Origin: Bidens hawaiensis
Lineage: Eukaryota > Streptophyta > Magnoliopsida > Asterales > Asteraceae
Direction: 5' to 3'
DNA length: 64,000 nucleotides
Assembly (NCBI GenBank): GCA_021521415.1
Contig: JAIQDT010005014.1
Location: 62,001 to 126,000 of the forward strand
This document shows, one piece after another, positions 32,986 to 45,363 of the stretch. A model generated the notes under the pieces. It worked only from the letters and a program-made list of their open reading frames with translations, was not told where the DNA came from and made no database searches. The stretch's first letter is position 1. Every line of letters begins with the position of its first letter. Position numbers and translations under genes: made by a program.

Positions 32986-35829
32986 TGATGAATCCAGATC
33001 CTACCCCCATGGTATAACATCGCAATCTACATCACTCGTTTGTTCATCTGGTTTCTGGGTTCCAGTAGATCTAGACGGAGGTTCAGATGAACCGTCGCCT
33101 GGGTTCATATATTTTATAATGATCTTGTTAACATGATTATCAACTGTTATTAGACAACAAGATCTTGTTTATCATCATTAATTTCTAGTTTGCTTTATTA
33201 TTTTGCACAGTTTGTAGACTTAGGTTTTGTTCAAAGTTTCAAGGGTTTAATTAACCAAGCAAACCAAAGGGTTTTTCTATCAAACTCTCCAGATCTCCAA
33301 TTCGTGTCTAGGCGACACCCAAGGAAAAGAAAAAGAATGAAAATGGACAAGTTTGACTTTTTCGCATGAAAAGGATTTCGCTTCGCATGACCATGCGATG
33401 CGAAACATATCGCATGACCATGCGATGCGAAACGTATGTCTGTTTCACTTCGTATGACCATGCGATGGGAAAAGTATGTCTGTTTCGCTTCGCATGACCA
33501 TGCGATGCGAAACACCTGTCCGTTTTGCTTCGCATCTCATGCGAAGTGAAATAGAGTCCATGCGTAAATTTTGGACTTAACAAATATTTAAGGAATTTAA
33601 GATTGATGTTACTGGACTGTTTGGATATGTTGGACTTTGGACTACTATGGACTGTTAATCCTTGTATATATTGGACTAATTAACCCATAAACAAACTAAA
33701 ATCATCTATTTGAATGTATATAACTAATTTAACTATAGCTATATGTAATTACTTTGGTTGAATGACTTGTACAAACTTAGATCTTTGTATATAACTTATC
33801 TTGTTTAAGTATATTAAATGATGATTCTCATGATTTCAATAAATGATTTCAGGGCCATAATCAATTTTTTGCTCTCGAGCTTCCAAAAACCAAGGCAGAT
33901 AAAGTTGTCACTTCCATGGTTAAGGGGCTGAAGCAGACACCTCTTGTACACGCTATCACTGCTAACCCAGCTATCTATTCCAAGTGGGTTTTGGATTTTT
34001 GGGCTTTTTCCAAGGTTGCTGATGATGCTCTCTCATTTACAACCAAAGTTGCCTGGAAAGAACTGACGATAACTGAAGGTGATATAAGACGGGTGTTAAA
34101 GATCGCGGATGAGCCAGATTATACGTATGAAAAGGGTGACAGGGCAAAGTTGGAAGATTTCGTGACTCATATGGGTTATGACACTGAGTGGAAGAGTTTG
34201 GAGAAGAAACATCTCCCACCCTATTGGAGATTTCTTTTTCACATTGTCACTCATTGCTTTGCTGATATAAGAGGAGGGTTTGACAGCATGAGAGTCGATT
34301 GTGTACAGATCATGTATGCCTTGACAACATGGGAAAAGTTCAACTATTCAAGAAGGATATTCTTGTGCATGTTTGCAAATGCAAAGAATGATTCTACATG
34401 GCTCATGTATCCAAGATTTGTAGCCCGAGGTACCCAGACCACCCAAAAAGAAAGCAAAAGACAAGAAGTTCCTCCCCGAACCTTATCACGTGCATGAGAT
34501 CAAGTTGTCAATTTTTAGAGTGTTGTTGAGAACAAAGGGGAAAGGACATCAATATGAGGGACCAAGACCGGGTCTGAAGTTTTGGATTATTTGAAGAGAC
34601 ATAGCCTGCAGGGGATGAGGCTTCTGTTGAAAGTGGAGAAATGGTTGACACTGAGCCTGAGGTTGAGGCCGAGCATGCTACTCGTCAGATGAGCCGCCTG
34701 AGGATAGAATGAAGGCAAAGCACGATTTGAAGAGGAAGGCTACTAACAAGCCTTCTGTTGGTAGTGCTTCAGGAAAAGACAAAGTGACTGAGGAAGAAAA
34801 AGAAGATCAACCGCCCTTGAAGCGTTTGAGGAAGCTTGGAGACTCCCAGAAGTCCTCCAAGCTCGTTGTCAAGCTTCCCACAAAAGGTAAGCTCTCTTCC
34901 ACCTCTGAACCACCCGTAGTTACCAAAGAAACCTTGGCTAAAGTCCTAAAAGACCTAGACATAGGCAAGATCCAAATTCCAGCCTATAGGAAACCCGAAT
35001 CAAGAAAGAAAGCTAAGGCAAAGAAAGCCAAAACCATGCTTCACGATTCACCCGACTCCTCACCCGAACCCTCACAAACAGACCAACCTATTTCAACATT
35101 CCTACCACAAATTCCACCCTCGCCACCTCAAGACCAACCACAAACCTCCCCACCACAATCTCAACCACAACCAACTACACCTACCGAACAACCAACCCAA
35201 ACCAAGCCGAGCCATCCCAAACCACAACACCACCCACACAACCTCCCACTGAACCCACATCCTCCTCAATATTCACATCATCTATATTTTGCTCACCAAT
35301 ACAAACCACTAGCCTTTGGAGCCAACCCGTTATCACCTCCCCACCTACAAAACCTCCACCAGCATTAAACTTAGAACCCATACCATACACCTCCATATTC
35401 TTAAAACCATCCACCGTCACAACTTCACCCATACCAACCCAATCACCGCTCACCTCAACACCACCCACATCCACAACATCACCTCAACCAACCCAATCCA
35501 TTGTCCTACCTGTGCAAACTACTTCACCACCAATCATGTCCACTACCCCACCAACCACTATTTTATCACCGAAACCCATTACTAAAGGGAAGTATCTGAC
35601 ATCTCCAGTATACGTCGATCCTACCCTCGATAGGATCATCGCACTGTAGGAATCAAACGCCAAGAGGGCCGAACGTGAAATGGTGCCCTCTCATTTATTA
35701 AAGACATGAAGAAGAAAGAGGTTGAGGACGAGAAGGAGAAAGAACTATTGAGGGCAAGGGTTCAGACTTTGGAGGAGGAAAAGGAGTTGAATGTCAAGAC
35801 CGTGAGTCGGGTGAAACCTTAGAAAAGGT
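32986..35829 (+). pseudogene. Envelope-like / plant transposon-domain ORF with probable intron
   Basis: Exon 1 (32986-33012) would encode MMNPDPTPM. A donor ATG|GTATAA and an acceptor TTTCAG|GGC bound a phase-0 intron 33013-33852. Exon 2 is open from 33853 to 34497 (GHNQFFALELPKTKAD, then IYSKWVLDFWAF, HLPPYWRFLFHIVTHCF). By recall this resembles the plant 'putative transposon protein' domain found in the 3' ORF of Sirevirus-like elements. After frameshifts (34440-34700) come a basic segment (34709-35060), a Pro/Gln/Thr-rich segment (35060-35580), and a Lys/Glu coiled-coil (35690-35820) cut off by the LTR at 35830. Function is unknown; the 'envelope-like' label rests on position only. Confidence 0.6.
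33355..33560. repeat. Palindromic minisatellite within the probable intron
   Basis: Four to five imperfect copies of a unit built on TTTCGCTTCGCATGAC then CATGCGATGCGAAAC. Each unit is itself an inverted repeat around CATGACCATG. Units start near 33378, 33411, 33447, 33487 and 33526. Confidence 0.88.
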
Positions 35830-36038
35830 TGATAAGAACACACCAACTCAATAACCTAAAGGCCTATTGAATATCTCTGCGGAATCAGGATATCCAACAA
35901 GTGGGAACGAATGAGTGAAAACAACAAACACGAAATGATAAAAAATAATCAATAAAAGCACATTCAAATACAAAGATTCACTATATTAAATGGGTCATTA
36001 ATGTAACAGTGAAAGGAATGTCTAGGGTTTCGTGCGTG
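35830..36038 (-). repeat. LTR of element E, left part (interrupted)
   Basis: This is the far end of the minus-strand LTR that continues at 59929-60740; the Athila-like element separates them. The left boundary (TGATAAGAAC at 35830) is a best guess from the TG...CA rule and the end of the coiled-coil ORF. The last five bases (GCGTG, 36034-36038) are the target duplication of the Athila-like insertion. Confidence 0.6.
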
Positions 36039-37204
36039 TGACGGGTGGATCATAGAGCCACCCTTAAGTGTAGTAATTTCAGTTAAATCATGTGTATTTA
36101 TGTTTAATTTCAAGGACTTGGATTACTACACTATATCATGTGATTGTAGGTTTAAAAAGCTAAAGGAAGGCGTTACAAGACCATAGGTGAAAACGGTGAA
36201 GAAAAGGGAGCTGGAATGAGAAGATTATGAAGAAAACAAGAAAATCGGGAGCCAGCCCCACCGTGGCTCACGGTTCATACCGTGGACCACGGTCCACCTG
36301 AAGCAAAAGAAACAGACTACACCGTACCGTGGAAGAATGAAGGGACCGTGGCCAGGACCGTGTCCCACGATCGGGACCGTGGCCCACGGTCCGATCGTAA
36401 CAGCTGACTAAATTTGGCTTTAATTGGCCGCTTTGGCTAACTTTTTCATTATCTTTTCATCAAGAAATAGTAGGGGACGATTTGGAAGTGCAAAACATTG
36501 TTTTTGGGTTTGGTAATCATGGGATTATGTTCTTGATTGTTATAAACAAGAGATTTGAAGTGATGATTCATCAAACCGTGGGTGGCTAATTCCCTTGGTG
36601 ATCATCTTGGATGTAAGGTTTAATTGTACACTTGATATGCTTTGATTTCTAGAATAATAACTTTGCAATGTTTGTCTAGTTATTATGATGTTTGATTAAT
36701 TGATTGTAACGTGTTGCTTGTATTTGATCATAACCTAAACCATACGTTCTTGGTGCCAATGGCAATCGGGATATCATGGGAGAAATTAGGGTTGAATATT
36801 AGTTAATTGATGATCGGGTAACAACCTTTCGTTTTATTAATCCAAGTACTTAGTTCCCTTTTATCACAAACAAGTAATCAAACATGAACTATGTCTATGT
36901 GGTTCTTTCTAGTAAGCATAAACATTAGTGTTGATTTAAACCTGAAATCTGAGATGATCGCTTTCGTTTAATCAGTTTACAATTCTCAATAGTTGTTTTG
37001 CAAGTGTCTTATTTTATTTTAGTTAATCCAAAAACCAAACAATCAAATCTGAATTTACTTTTATATAATTTTAGTTTAATTTTGTTTTCTGTTATAGCTC
37101 TTGGTAAACACATATACCACAAACTCCTCGTGTTCGATACCATTTACCACTATCTATGTAGTTGTAATTGGTTTATTTTTGCGCGAGTCTTCGACCTCAC
37201 GTCA
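36039..37204 (+). repeat. Athila-like 5' LTR (1166 bp)
   Basis: TGACGGGTGG ... CTCACGTCA. It aligns with 58776-59923 nearly throughout. Differences cluster in the palindromic repeat part (36255-36400). Confidence 0.93.
36255..36400. repeat. ACCGTGGNCCACGGT palindromic repeats, 5' LTR copy
   Basis: Several units of the self-complementary motif ACCGTGG(A/C)CCACGGT, some degenerate (CCGTGGCTCACGG, CCGTGTCCCACGATC). The 3' LTR counterpart (58990-59120) has a different number of units. Confidence 0.88.
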
Positions 37205-37209
37205 AATTT

Positions 37210-37227
37210 TGGCACCGTTGCCGGGGA
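37210..37227 (+). other. Athila-like primer binding site (Asp-tRNA type)
   Basis: TGGCACCGTTGCCGGGGA, one base different from the usual Athila/Tat site TGGCGCCGTTGCCGGGGA, five bases after the LTR. Confidence 0.88.
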
Positions 37228-37322
37228 GTAGTGAACAACATGTGTTATTTTTGTATTTTTTGTTTAATTGTTTATTGTCAGTTTTACGCGGGTTGTGCTA
37301 GTGTGCAGGTACTTACAGGTAT

Positions 37323-37757
37323 ATGCATACAAGACGCTCTCGGTCTTCATCACCATTAGCGTTTGATCCTGAAATCGAGAGAACCTTTCGTCAGAACTGG
37401 ATTCTGCAAATGGAAAACAAGGTTATTGGGTCACCAAGTACAAAAAGTCGAACAACTGACACCACAATCATGGCTTCGAAACAAACTGTCCCGCCAATGC
37501 CACCACCCATAAACTCTGAAAACCCATCATCCAATGAACCCATTACTACCATAACCTCTACAAATGTACCAACTTCAACTGTGTTTAGTTTTCAATCACC
37601 ACCTAACCTTTCACCCTTGACCACTTTCATGCCTATGCAAGGACAATCATCAAACTCACCACAACAATCATCTTTTCAATCTCAACAAAATCCACGTTAT
37701 CAACAACCATACATATTTACCCAAGACCTACCCATAACGCATATTCCATTGGGTTAA
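37323..37757 (+). pseudogene. Athila-like gag, N-terminal part
   Basis: Starts at ATG 37323 (MHTRRSRSSSPLAFDPEIERTF). It is Pro/Ser/Thr/Gln-rich and stops at 37755-37757, just before the nested element inserted at 37797. The gag continues at 48142 on the far side of that insertion. Confidence 0.8.
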
Positions 37758-37796
37758 AGATCGGGCCCGCAATTGTTTGGTGGGCCACGGTATGGT

Positions 37797-39474
37797 TGAT
37801 GTGTGTCTAATAACTCTATAATAACGACATTCACAACTAAGCTTTAATATTAAAACGAAAATCCTAAAACCACACACAACCGGCAAGTGTACCGATCGCA
37901 AGTAGTATAGACCTAGGAAGTCCGAGTATCGAACACGTGGACATGTAAGACGCTAACGATCACTAACCCTAAACAAGACCTGCCTTAGAATAATATTATA
38001 TTGATTTTTGATTTCTTTTAACTTAACTGAACTAACTGGACTAACTAACAAAACTTACCAAAAATAGAAAACTTAACGGGGAACTAACTGTGTTAACTTA
38101 GGATGGAGAAAAACGTCTACCTAGGTCTGAATCAAATTGTAGGCCTTTCAAGCTAATGGATGAATGACTTCAAAACACCGGTCCCTAAATACGACACGAC
38201 TAAGGATCGCTCGGGCTCACTGGATCACCTCTCGGTCTCACTCAACAAGCCTAAACTACTCAAAATCGCCTAAAATGACCAACCCGGGAAACAATTGCTA
38301 ACGTGTTATAATGAAGGATCACCTCCCGGTCTCACCAACACTCAACCCTAATGGCAATGAATACTACACAACCAATGATAGAGGAACAATTCAATTTAAA
38401 CTAAAATAGATCAACTAGTCACTCAAAACACCTAAACCTGACAAGAAACGAACTAGCTCTCACGCAATCCTTATTATAGCATGCAAAGGCAATGAGACAA
38501 CCCTACTTCTTATCACCTCTCGGTCTCAAAGAAGGTGCCTAACCGCTGTACTTTAACCAAATAATCATGCAACAAAACCCTACGGTTGTACCTACCGCAA
38601 ATAAACCCTAAACACAAAGTCTAGACTCAAACATGCGCCGATCAATCAACACAAAACTAATTAACCGACACACGGGGTTTATGCAATAATTCACCAAAAT
38701 TTCCAGCCCTTAAAAACAACCTATTTCATGTCTAAATCAAACTTTACATCAACAAATTAAGCCTATCAATCAAACAATCCATAAAACCTATCAAACACTA
38801 ACAATTCTCATCTTTCCTAGGTAGAACTAACAAGTTTAGCCGATGATCATATTTGGACAGTAATGAACAATTAATAAACACATCATAAAACTCATACCAA
38901 ACATCTTAAAAATCATCCAACAATCAATAACAATCATAAACAAGTCAATCTCTAACACAATTGCAAAAATATGTAGTCAATTGAACAAGTAAAATAATAT
39001 GATGAACAATGTAAAAGATGGAAGGATATGGAGTGATTCCGGGCTGCTCCTTGGCTGTAGAATTGATGGTGAATGATCCCGAGACTTGTCCTTGCCTTTT
39101 TCTTCCTTCCCTAGCCGACAAAACCTTCAAACCCTAAGCCGAAAAAAGTTTTTCCTCCCTTGCTCTCCCTGCTGCTGGCGATCGCAGCTACTGCTGTAGC
39201 TTAGGGTTTTTTTTTCTTTTTTATGTTATGTAATAAAATGAGGCTTGGGCTTTTCCATGATGTAACAGACCGGGCCTTGAGTTTTTACTTGAAAACGTAT
39301 GTGTAAAAGGCTCGTAAACTATTCCAAAAGCTCGGTTTCTCTCTTCCTTTCACCCAAAACCTACAATATGAATAAAATTATGTAAAACCTATCTAAAACG
39401 AGTTAAAACATATAAAATATAATACAATACGTAAATAAAACATGCGAAAAATACGAGTGTTTTACAACACATCA
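37797..39474 (-). repeat. Element G 3' LTR (1678 bp)
   Basis: Perfect 8-base terminal inverted repeats TGATGTGT ... ACACATCA. It is followed on the right by the polypurine tract (minus: AAGTGTGGGGATATT, 39475-39490). Confidence 0.93.
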
Positions 39475-39562
39475 AATATCCCCACACTTAATACTTTTTC
39501 GTCCCTGAAAAAAGAATAGTACACAGGATCATATCCGGGTTTTAACCGACAACTCTTGGTTT

Positions 39563-39594
<32 letters not shown>

Positions 39595-41101
39595 ATTTTT
39601 TTTCTTTTTAAAGTATTAGAACAAGTGACCCGTTACCCAAATATTTCTTCCAACTTTCACCTAATGAGCTAGATTAGGTCAATTGCCGGTATTGCTGTCC
39701 ATTTTAAACCCATGCCCTTAATACTTACCGAGGCAAATAAGGCGTGACAATTCCACTAATTTATATGACTAAGTGGAACCCACACCTAAAAGCCCTGCTG
39801 CCACTTCACCAATTCCATTATGGTTTTACCGGGCCGAGCCACCCCAACTTGACTTAAACCTTTTGCCACATGATTAAACATTTCGACTCATATACAAACT
39901 ATAAACTCTAGCTCTCTTTCAAGTGCACGCAATTACAAATGCATTCTCTTTTATTTCTTTTTCTGCCTTTTGGCTTTTTGCAATTTTTTTTTTTGTATAC
40001 TCATAGTACATGGCTTTGCATGAACAGAAACAAATACAAAAGATAAAACAACTAATATATACAGACGATCATGTGACTCGAGGCTTGAGTATGACCCGAC
40101 TTTTCATTCCAGTCCTGTCATGAGCTTAGTTAAACAAACAAAACCCCTAAGATGTTTCCCACTATAGTCAGGCCATTTAAGAGGTTCAATTAGGTCAACA
40201 ACCACACCGCCCTTTCATTCTCAAAGGCTGAGCCTGCCGACACACGATTACTGAGTCTAAACCGTTCGGTTACCATACATTACGTGCGGGTCTAATGGGT
40301 ACTGTTCTTATTTATTATATATATATATATATTGAAAACACCATGAAGTTATAAAATAACCACTACCCGGTAATAATATCATCTCCTGTTTAACGTAGAG
40401 AAAACAAATTTCAATGGACTATTTTTTCAAAATTTTTCAAATTTTTTATTTTATTTATTTATTTATTTTATTTTTTTCAAAAATTTTTCTACAACTAAGT
40501 AAAATAAACCCCATCCCCACACTTAGAACGAAATCGTCCTCGATGAGTATATGGAAAAGAAATAAAATAAAAATAAAAAAATAAAAATAAAGTATACAAG
40601 ACTAAAACAAAGAACGGGTTACTCCCCTAGTTTGTGTGCAGAATCTTCAACAGCTGAGTAGTATCCAAACGACCATATAGCATTTAATTCGCGGCCGCAA
40701 CCTCGGGAGAACATATTCCAAAACGCCACCATAGCTACTATGCGCATAATGTAACCTGCAAAACTCAACTCGCTCGCATGTAGCGGCGTACAATACGTAA
40801 AACAAAAACATAAAGAAATAAACATATTTTTGTGTTTTTGGTTTTTATGCTTTTTTTTTATATAGGATACTCCTTAAATCGACCGACTCGAATGGAGATT
40901 GAGTACGAGCGGTTTCATCTTGGAACAACCTGAAATAGAAAAAACAAAGAAAACAGATACCATTACACAAATACATAAATACAAACTTTACAACTCGGGC
41001 AGTCTCCCGAGTGTGCATCCATCGCGTCTAAGTCCCGGAGAGCGCGTCAAGGTAGAATACCTCGACCGTATGGTCAGTCACCAGCTCGCCAATGTAGTGC
41101 T
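39475..41101 (-). other. Element G 3' non-coding region
   Basis: No gene supported. It holds the polypurine tract at 39475-39490, a second copy of the same TAAGTGTGGGG motif at 40515-40525, an ATT microsatellite (39565-39595), an AT microsatellite (40313-40332) and A/T homopolymer runs. Confidence 0.7.
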
Positions 41102-42484
41102 TCAATGACCGTTCACCTTAAACTTCCTGCCTTTATCCTCTATCTCGACAGTGCCGTACGGGAAGACCTCAGTGACCGTGAACGGTCCCGACCATCGGGA
41201 TCTCAACTTTCTCGGGAATAACCTCAACCGGGAGTTATACAATAAAACCAAATCCCCACACTTGAACTGCTTGTTACCCTTTAACTTCCTATCATGTAGT
41301 TCCTTCGTCCGCTCCTTATACCTAAATGACTGTGCGTAAGCGTGATCTCTCAGCTCCTTTAACTCGTGCAATTGGTGGAAACGAGTGTTCTCTGCAGCAG
41401 ACATATCAAAGTTGACCCTCTGTAGGGCCCAAGAGGCACGGTGCTCCAACTCGACAGGCAGGTGGCAGGCCTTCCCATAAATCATCCGAAACGGTGTGGA
41501 ACCGGTCGGAGTTTTGTAGGCTGTACGGAAGGCCCACAATGCGTCATCCAGCTTGTCGGACCAATCCCGACGATTCGAACCAACCGTTTTCTCAAGGATA
41601 CGTTTGATCCCCCGGTTACTCACTTCTACCTGCCCACTAGTCTGTGGGTGGTATGCGGTTGCAAGCCGATGGGTGACCCCATAGCGATGCAACGCCTTCT
41701 CCATCTGCGCATTGCAGAAGTGAGTTCCTCTATCACTAATCAATGCCTTCGGGACACCAAAACGAGCAAAAAGGCTCTTGAGAAAACGGAGTACAACTCG
41801 GGCATCATTAGTGGGTAAGGCCTTGGCCTCAACCCACTTCGAGACATAATCAACCGCCACGAGTATATACTTGTTCCCACGCGAAGATGGAAACGGTCCC
41901 ATGAAATCAATGCCCCACACATCGAAAACCTCACAAACCTGAATAGCATTCTGGGGCATTTCATTTCGCGAAGGAATGTTGCCGACCCGCTGGCAACAAT
42001 CACAACTCCTCACAAACGCGTGCGCATCTTTAAAAATCGAAGGCCAATAAAAACCACAATCAAACACCTTCTTCGCCGTCAAACTCGCACCGTGGTGACC
42101 TCCTGTCGGTCCAACATGGCAATGGCTCAGAATCTGCCATCCCTCCTTAACGTCAACACACCTCCTGATCAACTGGTCAGCACCTATATGAAAAAGATAC
42201 GGGTCGTCCCACAGGTAAAACTTAACATCAGCAAAGAATTTCTTCTTTTGCTGGTAAGAAATCTTCGGGTAGTACCCGTCCGCAAAATAGTTCGTGAAGT
42301 CAGCGAACCATGGAAAACCCTCATCCTGAGCCGAAACAAACATAAGACTCTCTGTCGGAAAGTGGTCATTAATCATGACCCCCGGCTCTCCTAACTCAGC
42401 TCCCTCAAGACGCGAAATATGATCGGCCGCCACATTCTCGGCCCCCTTTTTATCACGGATTTTGATATCAAACTCTTGAAGCAA
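41102..42484 (-). CDS. Element G integrase with RNase H end, uninterrupted
   Basis: 460 open codons. Residues 1-27 are the end of RNase H ([26 protein letters not shown]; the first codon is TTG, so this is the inside of a polyprotein and not a true start). The zinc domain has His residues at 123 and 130-131 and Cys161/Cys164. The integrase core has Asp193 (WGIDFMGP), Asp251 (ISDRGTHF) and Glu287 (GQVEVSNRG), an exact D,D-35-E spacing. The C-terminal part ([17 protein letters not shown]...[15 protein letters not shown]) is the usual gypsy DNA-binding tail. The enzyme would join element cDNA to the host genome. It is the only retroelement enzyme here free of stops, although its upstream frame is broken. 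Confidence 0.9.
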   Translation of the reverse strand: MLQEFDIKIRDKKGAENVAADHISRLEGAELGEPGVMINDHFPTESLMFVSAQDEGFPWFADFTNYFADGYYPKISYQQKKKFFADVKFYLWDDPYLFHIGADQLIRRCVDVKEGWQILSHCHVGPTGGHHGASLTAKKVFDCGFYWPSIFKDAHAFVRSCDCCQRVGNIPSRNEMPQNAIQVCEVFDVWGIDFMGPFPSSRGNKYILVAVDYVSKWVEAKALPTNDARVVLRFLKSLFARFGVPKALISDRGTHFCNAQMEKALHRYGVTHRLATAYHPQTSGQVEVSNRGIKRILEKTVGSNRRDWSDKLDDALWAFRTAYKTPTGSTPFRMIYGKACHLPVELEHRASWALQRVNFDMSAAENTRFHQLHELKELRDHAYAQSFRYKERTKELHDRKLKGNKQFKCGDLVLLYNSRLRLFPRKLRSRWSGPFTVTEVFPYGTVEIEDKGRKFKVNGH

Positions 42485-42596
42485 CAGGATCCATCAGATA
42501 AGGCTTGGCTTAGCATCCTGTTTACTAAAGAGGTAACGAATGGCAGAATGATCCGTGTACAAAATCGTCTTGGACAGAACAAGATAGGACCTGAAT

Positions 42597-43821
42597 TTAT
42601 CCAATGCAAACACCACAGCTAAAAGCTCTTTTCTTGGTGGTGGTGTAACTCTCCTGTGCACCATTCAAGGTCCGGCTCGCATAGTAAATCGGATAGAAGT
42701 GTTTATTCTTCCGTTGTCCAAGAACCGCTCCGACTGCGAAGTCGCTCGCATCACACATCAACTCAAAAGGAAGGTACCAGTCGGGAGCAATCATGATCGG
42801 GGCGTTAACGAGTTTGTCTTTTAAAAGATCAAACGCCTCGACACACTGCTCAGAAAACACAAATGGGGCATCCTTCTCCAAGAGTTTGGTCATGGGTCTC
42901 GCAATCTTAGAAAAATCTTTAATGAACCGGCGATAGATCCCAGCATGACCCAGAAAACTCCGGATGGATCTCATGGAAGTGGGCAGAGGAAGATTAGAGA
43001 TGGTATCGACCTCGCTCGGTCGACCCCTATCCCCACACTCGAAATACGATGCCCCAAAACGATGCCCTCGCGTACCATGAAGTGACACTTCTCCCAGTTA
43101 AGAACTAGGTTGGTGTCAACGCATCGGGCCAACATCCTCTCAAGGTTGGAGAGACACCGATCGAAAGAGCTCCCAAATACAGAAAAATCATCCATGAACA
43201 CCTCCATGGAGTCCTCGATCATGTCATGAAATATAGCCACCATGCACCTCTGAAATGAGGCTGGAGCGTTACATAGTCCGAACGGCATACGTCGATAGGC
43301 AAACGTACCGTATAGGCAGGTAAACGTGGTTTTCTCCTGGTCATCGGGAGCAATAGGAATCTGAAAGTACCCGGAGAAACCATCTAAGAAGCAGTAGTAC
43401 TGCTGACCTGCCAAACGCTCCAACATCTAATCAATGAAAGGTAGAGGAAAGTGGTCTTTCCTTGTGGCATCATTCAGTCTGCGGTAATCGATGCAGACTC
43501 TCCAACCGGTCACAGTTCTAGTGGGAATGAGCTCATTCCTCTCATTGGCGACGACAGTCATGCCACCCTTTTTGGGAACCACTTGACTGGACTAACCCAC
43601 GAACTATCAGAAATGGGGAAAATGATCCCCGCATCAAGGAGTTTGATGATCTCCTTCTTCACGACCTCCTGCATCCGGATTAAGCCGCCGCTGTGTGGCT
43701 GAACGACAATCCTATAATTATCCTCTATGAGGATTTTATGCGTGCAAAATGAAGGGTTGATACCCTTGATGTCGATAATCTTCCATGCAATGGCCTCCTT
43801 GTGCTCTCGAAGCACCCTCAA
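42597..43821 (-). pseudogene. Element G reverse transcriptase and RNase H, frameshifted
   Basis: The N-terminal part (43821-43558) ends SDSSWVSP. A frameshift and a TAG near 43428 follow. The palm (43426-42971) has FLDGFSGYFQI with the first Asp and FMDDFSVF as the catalytic box (YMDD variant), and RMPFGLCNAPASFQRCM. Another frameshift leads to 43088-42597, with the connection and RNase H start (FLGHAGIYRRFIKDFS, MCDASDFAVGAVLGQ). A last frameshift near 42640 leads into the frame of 42484. All motifs are present but no continuous frame. Confidence 0.9.
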
Positions 43822-45076
43822 CAGTCTCTCTCTCTCTCTCGACCTCCGTCAAAGCAGATGCGACAATAACCGGCAACTTTCTCTCCTCGTCCAAAAACGC
43901 ATACTCCAGATGGGCAGGTAAATCCTTAAGCTCTAAGGAAGGAGGGGGGCTCTCGACAGAAGGTCGGTCCATCGGATCGTCACGTACGATCCCAGCAGAC
44001 ACTTCAGACTCAGGGTGATGTGACTCGGCGTCATCTTCCGTTGGCTGATCGGTCATGGCAACCATCTCCATCTCTGGAATGTCCCTATCGAGAATCTGAG
44101 TGTCGGAGGCGGATCCTCCACAGATCTCGCTGAAAAACTCCCCAACATGCTCCATGATGGTATCGATAAAGTACAGGGAGTCATCAGCAGACTTGGGGTG
44201 TTTCAGTGACTGTCGAACTTCAAAGGTGACGTTCTCATCCCCAACTCTCAAAATCAACTTACCCTCGCAGACGTCGATCAACGCCTGTGCAGTGGCAAGG
44301 AATGGTCGGCCTAGAATCAGTGGTACGCTATCATCGTCGTTCATGTCCAGAATGACAAAGTCCACCGGGAAGATGAACTTATCGACACGAACCAGCATGT
44401 TCTCGACCACCCCTCGAGGGTATTTCATAGAACGATCAGCAAGCTGGATACTCATCCTGGTGGGCCTCGGTTCGCCTAGACCCAGCTTGCGATAAACGGA
44501 ATATGGCATGAGATTAATACTGGCACCGAGATCGGCCAGTGCATGAATAACCGTATCATCACTCAAGATGCAGGGAATCGTGAAACTCCCTGGATCGGCC
44601 ATCTTTTCTGGTAATTTCCTCTGTAAGACAGCAGAACAACTAGCACTCAATGGGATGGAAGTGACCTCAGCAAGCTTCTCCTTATTCGAAAGGATATCCT
44701 TGAGGAACTTCGCGTGCTTAGGCATCTGAGTCAGTGCCTCAAGGAATGGAATGTTAAGGTGAAGCTGCTTCAAAAGATCAAGAAGTTTGGAATTCTGCTC
44801 CTCATCTCTATCTCTACGGAGTCTCCCGGGGTATGGTACTCTAGGCTTGTAGACTCTGGGTGGCTCGCTCGGTAGCTGCTGTCTCTCGGCCTGTGCTGAA
44901 CTCCCTGGGCTGCTCCTCTGATGCACCTGGGCCGGTGGAGACTCCATCTGAATCTCCTCATCCACCTGCTCCTCTACAACTACTGCAGGCTCCTCGACGA
45001 CTCCTCTCTGCTGAATCCCAGGCTCCTCCCGTGCTCCTGCACCGCTCCTCGTTGTAACAGCTTTAGAAAATCCCAT
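43736..45076 (-). pseudogene. Element G gag C-terminus and aspartic protease
   Basis: 446 open codons. The first part is Glu/Pro/Gln-rich. A segment FLEALTQMPKHAKFLKDIL is typical of the gypsy region before the protease. The retropepsin core has the active site ALADLGASINLMPYS (DLG replacing DSG/DTG, usual for the Athila group) and the later ILGRPFLATA. The tail is acidic and leads into reverse transcriptase near 43830. It is counted as part of a broken polyprotein. Confidence 0.85.
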
Positions 45077-45363
45077 CGGGTTCTGCTCGGTAGTGAACCC
45101 TGCGGCCTCTCGTTCAATCGGCTGGCTATCTCCCCCATCTACCGCTCGAGACTCTGAATCAACGCTCCTTGATTCCTCATGAACTGCTCGTGCTCTCGAA
45201 GCTTTTCATGCGTCTCCTTGTGTCGGGAATCCTCACGCGTCATAAGCTGCGACAACATCTGCGTCTGTTGCGCCATCATCTCCTCCAAGGTGGGCTTCTT
45301 CTCCCCACTGCTCGCTCCCTCACCGGCATCCTGAAATAAACTCTGGCGTTGCTGAAACCCGGG

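Noticed and set aside
33355..33560. Regular palindromic repeats resembling a CRISPR array
   Set aside because: The units are tandem and imperfect, have no unique spacers of constant length, and lie in plant retroelement DNA without associated genes.
35181..35474. Minus-strand Val/Gly-rich frame
   Set aside because: It is the complement of the Pro/Gln/Thr-rich low-complexity part of the plus-strand ORF.
43785..44495. Long plus-strand frames opposite the element G protease
   Set aside because: They have no recognisable domain and mirror a clear retropepsin region on the minus strand.
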